Of a DNA stretch of 7,358 nucleotides, positions 5,834-7,358 are shown one piece after another. Position 1 is the stretch's first letter. Every line of letters begins with the position of its first letter. The DNA is from Nitrospirota bacterium (GTDB taxonomy: Bacteria; Nitrospirota; CAKKRA01; 9FT-COMBO-42-15). Under the pieces are notes generated by a model. It had not been told where the DNA came from. It made no database searches and saw only the letters and a list, made by a program, of their open reading frames with translations. Location of the stretch: the NCBI GenBank assembly GCA_023248415.1, contig JAHFEP010000145.1:1-7358 (forward strand), given 5' to 3'. Position numbers and translations under genes: made by a program.

Positions 5834-6142
5834 CACCGCTCTCTAAAACGGAGTGACTAAAAACAGAATGTTGAAGAACGGAAACAACAGGTGACAATTT
5901 GTCACCGGTTCAAAACAATGAAACATTCAAGAAAAGAAAAAAATCGGCTTCATTGTCAGAGAGCGGAGTGCGCAGTATAAAACACTCAGCCACAAAGAGG
6001 AGTAATCCCGTCGTTGTAATAACAGCAAAAAGCAAGACCAGCCTACTGTTTCAATCATCTTGACAGTCCATAACAACTGTGATTTAATGCAGGGAGTTTG
6101 ATAAGGATTGCAGAGGATTTTGTATGCCTCTCCAAATTTTGC
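5834..6142. other. Gene-free spacer before the Xre-ImmA module
   Basis: I find no supportable gene here. It holds the 17-bp palindrome at 5890-5906, a distant inverted repeat CCGCTCTCT (5836-5844) / AGAGAGCGG (5958-5966), a repeated CGGAGTG (5849-5855 and 5964-5970), and GTTGTAATA (6013-6021), an exact copy of nine bases of the operator further right. No intrinsic terminator with a T-run follows the response regulator. A 20-codon frame starting at 5918 lacks a ribosome binding site. By eye, no GG-N10-GC sigma-54 signature occurs on either strand between about 5940 and 6140. Confidence 0.5.
5890..5906. promoter_or_regulatory. 17-bp palindrome, possible regulator site
   Basis: GGTGACAA (5890-5897) and TTGTCACC (5899-5906) are perfect inverted copies around one T. 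An RNA hairpin with a 1-base loop could not form fully, and no T-run follows, so a dimer-binding DNA site is more likely than a terminator. It lies 57 bases after the response-regulator stop. Which protein binds is not shown; the Fis-type regulator just upstream and the Xre protein downstream are candidates, although its sequence is unlike the 6159-6183 operator. Confidence 0.45.
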
Positions 6143-6171
6143 TTGACAAAAGCGAGCCTATGTTGTAATAT
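6143..6171 (+). promoter_or_regulatory. Sigma-70 promoter of the Xre-ImmA operon
   Basis: TTGACA (6143-6148) is a perfect -35 box. After exactly 17 bases comes TAATAT (6166-6171), one mismatch from the consensus -10. Transcription should start at about 6177-6179, giving a leader of about 29 bases to the ATG at 6207. The -10 box and start site are buried in the large palindrome, the arrangement expected of a strong promoter held off by a repressor. Confidence 0.85.
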
Positions 6172-6183
6172 TATTACAACATA
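6159..6183. promoter_or_regulatory. Perfect 25-bp palindromic operator
   Basis: The left arm TATGTTGTAATA (6159-6170) and right arm TATTACAACATA (6172-6183) are exact inverted copies around a single T at 6171, with no mismatch in 12 pairs. It covers the whole -10 box and the predicted start site. Known logic: Xre-family dimers bind palindromes over their own promoters. Inference: the Xre protein encoded just downstream represses its own operon here, and loss of the repressor would release it. Confidence 0.8.
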
Positions 6184-6192
6184 ATGTTATGA

Positions 6193-6199
6193 AAGGGGG
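6193..6199 (+). promoter_or_regulatory. Ribosome binding site deciding the xre-like start
   Basis: AAGGGGG ends 7 bases before ATG 6207 (10 before ATG 6210). The upstream in-frame ATG at 6189 lies before this site, has no Shine-Dalgarno sequence of its own, and would be only some 10 bases from the predicted transcript start. The favoured start is therefore 6207 or 6210. Confidence 0.7.
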
Positions 6200-6206
6200 C
6201 GCCTGT

Positions 6207-6584
6207 ATGATGCAGACTAAATTAACATTCGGCGAGTTTTTCAAGCAAAAGAGAATAGGGCTTAGAAAGACCCTGCGTCAGTTCTGTGCGGCTAACAAGC
6301 TTGACCCGGGTAATATCAGCAAGCTTGAACGGGGGCTTATGCCGCCTCCACAGGGAAGCGACAAGCTTGAGGAATATGCGGGCTACTTTAACATAAAGAA
6401 AGGCACTGACGACTGGTACAAATTTTTTGATCTGGCGCATATTGAATCCGGCCGGATACCCGAAGATTTGCTTGAAGATGAGGCTGTTGCCGTAAAACTG
6501 CCGATTTTATTCAGAACGCTTAGGGGCAAGAAAATCTCAGAGAAAAAACTTGACGAGCTGGTTCAGTTGATACGCAAGGCATAG
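6207..6584 (+). CDS. Xre-family HTH repressor or antitoxin
   Basis: A 125-residue DNA-binding protein, counted from ATG 6207; the frame is also open from ATG 6189, and 6210 is possible. The N-terminal Xre/Cro-type domain spans about 8-64, with a helix-turn-helix around TLRQFCAANKLDPGNISKLERG (22-43). The C-terminal part (about 66-125) contains LPILFRTLRGKKISEKK (98-114), a tail I associate with Xre partners of ImmA/IrrE peptidases and a likely contact or cleavage region (family knowledge and inference). The peptidase gene starts 3 bases after its stop. Its own promoter carries a perfect palindrome over the -10 box, so autorepression is likely. It may be the antitoxin of a toxin-antitoxin pair or the repressor of a mobile-element switch. 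Confidence 0.88.
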   Translation: MMQTKLTFGEFFKQKRIGLRKTLRQFCAANKLDPGNISKLERGLMPPPQGSDKLEEYAGYFNIKKGTDDWYKFFDLAHIESGRIPEDLLEDEAVAVKLPILFRTLRGKKISEKKLDELVQLIRKA

Positions 6585-6587
6585 CCT

Positions 6588-7199
6588 ATGGTTAAAATCC
6601 CTGTCCACAGTTATGAAGATTTGCGCAAAAAAGCCGATGAATTTTTAAGTGCTTACAACCCTTCCGGCGCCATTCCCGTACCTATTGAAGAAATAGTAGA
6701 ATTTGACTTTAACATAAATATCGTTCCTGTTCTTGGGTTGCAGCGGGAATTTGAGGTGGAAGGCTTTACTTCCAGCGATTTAAAAAATATCTATGTTGAT
6801 GAGTATGTATACACTGACTATCTCAACCGCTACCGGTTTACGCTTGCCCATGAAATTGGCCATATTGTTTTGCATAGGAATTTATACAACGCTAATCGGT
6901 TTTCTTCAATAGCCGGATGGAAGGAATTTATTAACTCCTTGTCAGAAGAAGAACATGGCTGGCTTGAGTATCAGGGATATGCCTTTGCCGGCTTAGTCCT
7001 CGTTCCGAGGGGAAGTCTGATAAAGCATACCAGCGAATTTGTCAAGAGAATAAAAGGCAAGAAGATTTCCCTTGAGCAAAACTGGGATTTTACATGGGAA
7101 TTGATAATTGAACATTTGGGGAAGGCATTTCAAGTATCATCAAGCGTGATAGAAAAAAGGCTGGACAAGGACAGCATCAAAGAAAAATATAAGAAATGA
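6588..7199 (+). CDS. ImmA/IrrE-family zinc metallopeptidase (COG2856)
   Basis: A 203-residue single-domain putative zinc peptidase. The active site is HEIGH at 88-92 (His88 and His92 zinc ligands, Glu89 catalytic). A downstream Glu127 in LEYQGYAFAGLVLVP occupies the place of the family's usual E-x-x-A-N-x-F-A, with Gly-Tyr instead of Ala-Asn. The C-terminal FQVSSSVIEKRL (181-192) matches the family's usual end. No signal peptide or helix-turn-helix is fused. In ICEBs1, ImmA cleaves the repressor ImmR; in predicted Xre-COG2856 pairs the peptidase is proposed as toxin. Here it follows the Xre gene by 3 bases with only a weak AAGG, suggesting translational coupling. Of its 9 alanine codons 6 are GCC and 1 is GCA, whereas 11 of the first 17 in the kinase gene are GCA, hinting at different origin. 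Confidence 0.9.
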   Translation: MVKIPVHSYEDLRKKADEFLSAYNPSGAIPVPIEEIVEFDFNINIVPVLGLQREFEVEGFTSSDLKNIYVDEYVYTDYLNRYRFTLAHEIGHIVLHRNLYNANRFSSIAGWKEFINSLSEEEHGWLEYQGYAFAGLVLVPRGSLIKHTSEFVKRIKGKKISLEQNWDFTWELIIEHLGKAFQVSSSVIEKRLDKDSIKEKYKK

Positions 7200-7257
7200 C
7201 TGAAAAGCGTTATTACAGGAATACCTTGACAATTATGAGCATAAACAACAGTCCCTA

Positions 7258-7286
7258 TTTTATACTACACGTGAATGTAGTTAAAA
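7258..7286. promoter_or_regulatory. Bulged hairpin or operator before the last gene
   Basis: TTTTA (7258-7262) pairs with TAAAA (7282-7286), and ACTACA (7264-7269) with TGTAGT (7276-7281). T7263 is bulged and the loop is 6 bases, giving an 11-bp stem. It lies between the peptidase stop and the next ATG at 7303. The stem is not followed by a T-run on either strand, so an attenuator or protein-binding site is as likely as a terminator. Confidence 0.35.
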
Positions 7287-7302
7287 AGGCTGAATTAAGT
7301 AT

Positions 7303-7358
7303 ATGAACATTAAACAAAAAAACCTCATTATCACCATTTTGCTGATTGCAGGAATACT
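7303..7358 (+). CDS. Start of a gene with hydrophobic N-terminus (partial)
   Basis: Only the first 18 codons are inside the window. MNIKQKNLI is followed by ITILLIAGI: a short basic start and then a hydrophobic run, as in a signal peptide or first membrane helix. The ribosome binding site is weak; AAAAAGG at 7283-7289 is 13 bases away. No family can be named. It is 103 bases past the peptidase stop and is separated by a hairpin, so it may not belong to the Xre-ImmA operon. A TTGACA at 7226-7231 upstream has no properly spaced -10 box. Confidence 0.45.
   Translation, partial: MNIKQKNLIITILLIAGI

Noticed and set aside
5918..5980. 20-codon frame between the regulator and the Xre gene
   Set aside because: It has no Shine-Dalgarno sequence, a Lys/Arg-rich low-complexity start and no visible homology. 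Chance is the simplest explanation.
5940..6140. Sigma-54 promoter for the response regulator's target
   Set aside because: ATTGCAG near 6107-6113 resembles a -12 element, but there is no GG at the required distance. Checking GG-N10-GC on both strands by eye gave no hit.
6189..6206. ATG 6189 as start of the Xre protein
   Set aside because: It lies ahead of the AAGGGGG site, only about 10 bases past the predicted transcript start and next to the operator. The extra six residues (MKGGAC) are not part of the Xre fold.
7226..7266. Promoter for the last gene: TTGACA 7226 with TATTTT or TATACT
   Set aside because: The spacers would be 24 and 29 bases, far from 16-18. No other pair of boxes fits.
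1..7358. CRISPR array, tRNA, rRNA or insertion-sequence transposase
   Set aside because: I saw no regularly spaced repeats, no cloverleaf-like or rRNA-like sequence, and no transposase motif in any frame. The only repeats are the short interspersed elements.

Overview
The window is a moderately AT-rich bacterial segment in which every supportable gene lies on the + strand. Taxonomy is inference only. Two traits suggest a Gram-negative environmental lineage such as Nitrospirota or the former Deltaproteobacteria. The first is a periplasmic c-type cytochrome together with PEGA-kinase, LysM and sigma-54 activator genes. The second is two copies of an interspersed repeat with the core TTCGACAAGCTCAGGATG, a type often met in genomes of uncultured sediment and groundwater bacteria. 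No rRNA, tRNA or CRISPR array was seen.

Region 1 (about 96-2691) is a two-gene cell-envelope unit. A near-consensus sigma-70 promoter drives a membrane Ser/Thr kinase with an extracytoplasmic PEGA domain. Its stop overlaps the start of a membrane-anchored protein with three LysM domains and a C-terminal TPR-like segment. The promoter sits so close to the kinase ATG that the mRNA is probably leaderless. A copy of the interspersed repeat is translated in frame near the N-terminus of the LysM protein.

Region 2 (2692-2914) is a spacer occupied mostly by a second, composite copy of the repeat and a fused inverted-repeat hairpin. Region 3 (2915-5833) is a tight three-gene unit: a small exported monohaem cytochrome c, a histidine kinase with two membrane helices and almost no periplasmic sensor, and an NtrC-family sigma-54 response regulator. 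The cytochrome may supply the missing redox input to the kinase (inference).

Region 4 (5834-6188) has no gene but several symmetric sites: a 17-bp palindrome, a TTGACA-N17-TAATAT promoter, and a perfect 25-bp palindrome covering its -10 box. Region 5 (6207-7199) is an Xre-type repressor or antitoxin followed 3 bp later by an ImmA/IrrE (COG2856) zinc peptidase. This self-contained module resembles toxin-antitoxin pairs and mobile-element switches of the ImmR/ImmA kind. Its alanine codon choice differs from that of the upstream kinase gene, which is consistent with horizontal acquisition. After it come a bulged hairpin and the first 18 codons of a gene with a hydrophobic N-terminus, cut by the window edge.

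The strongest candidates for undescribed biology are the Xre-ImmA module with its large operator, the cytochrome-coupled two-component system, and the PEGA-kinase/LysM pair. All are combinations of known families rather than clearly new protein families.
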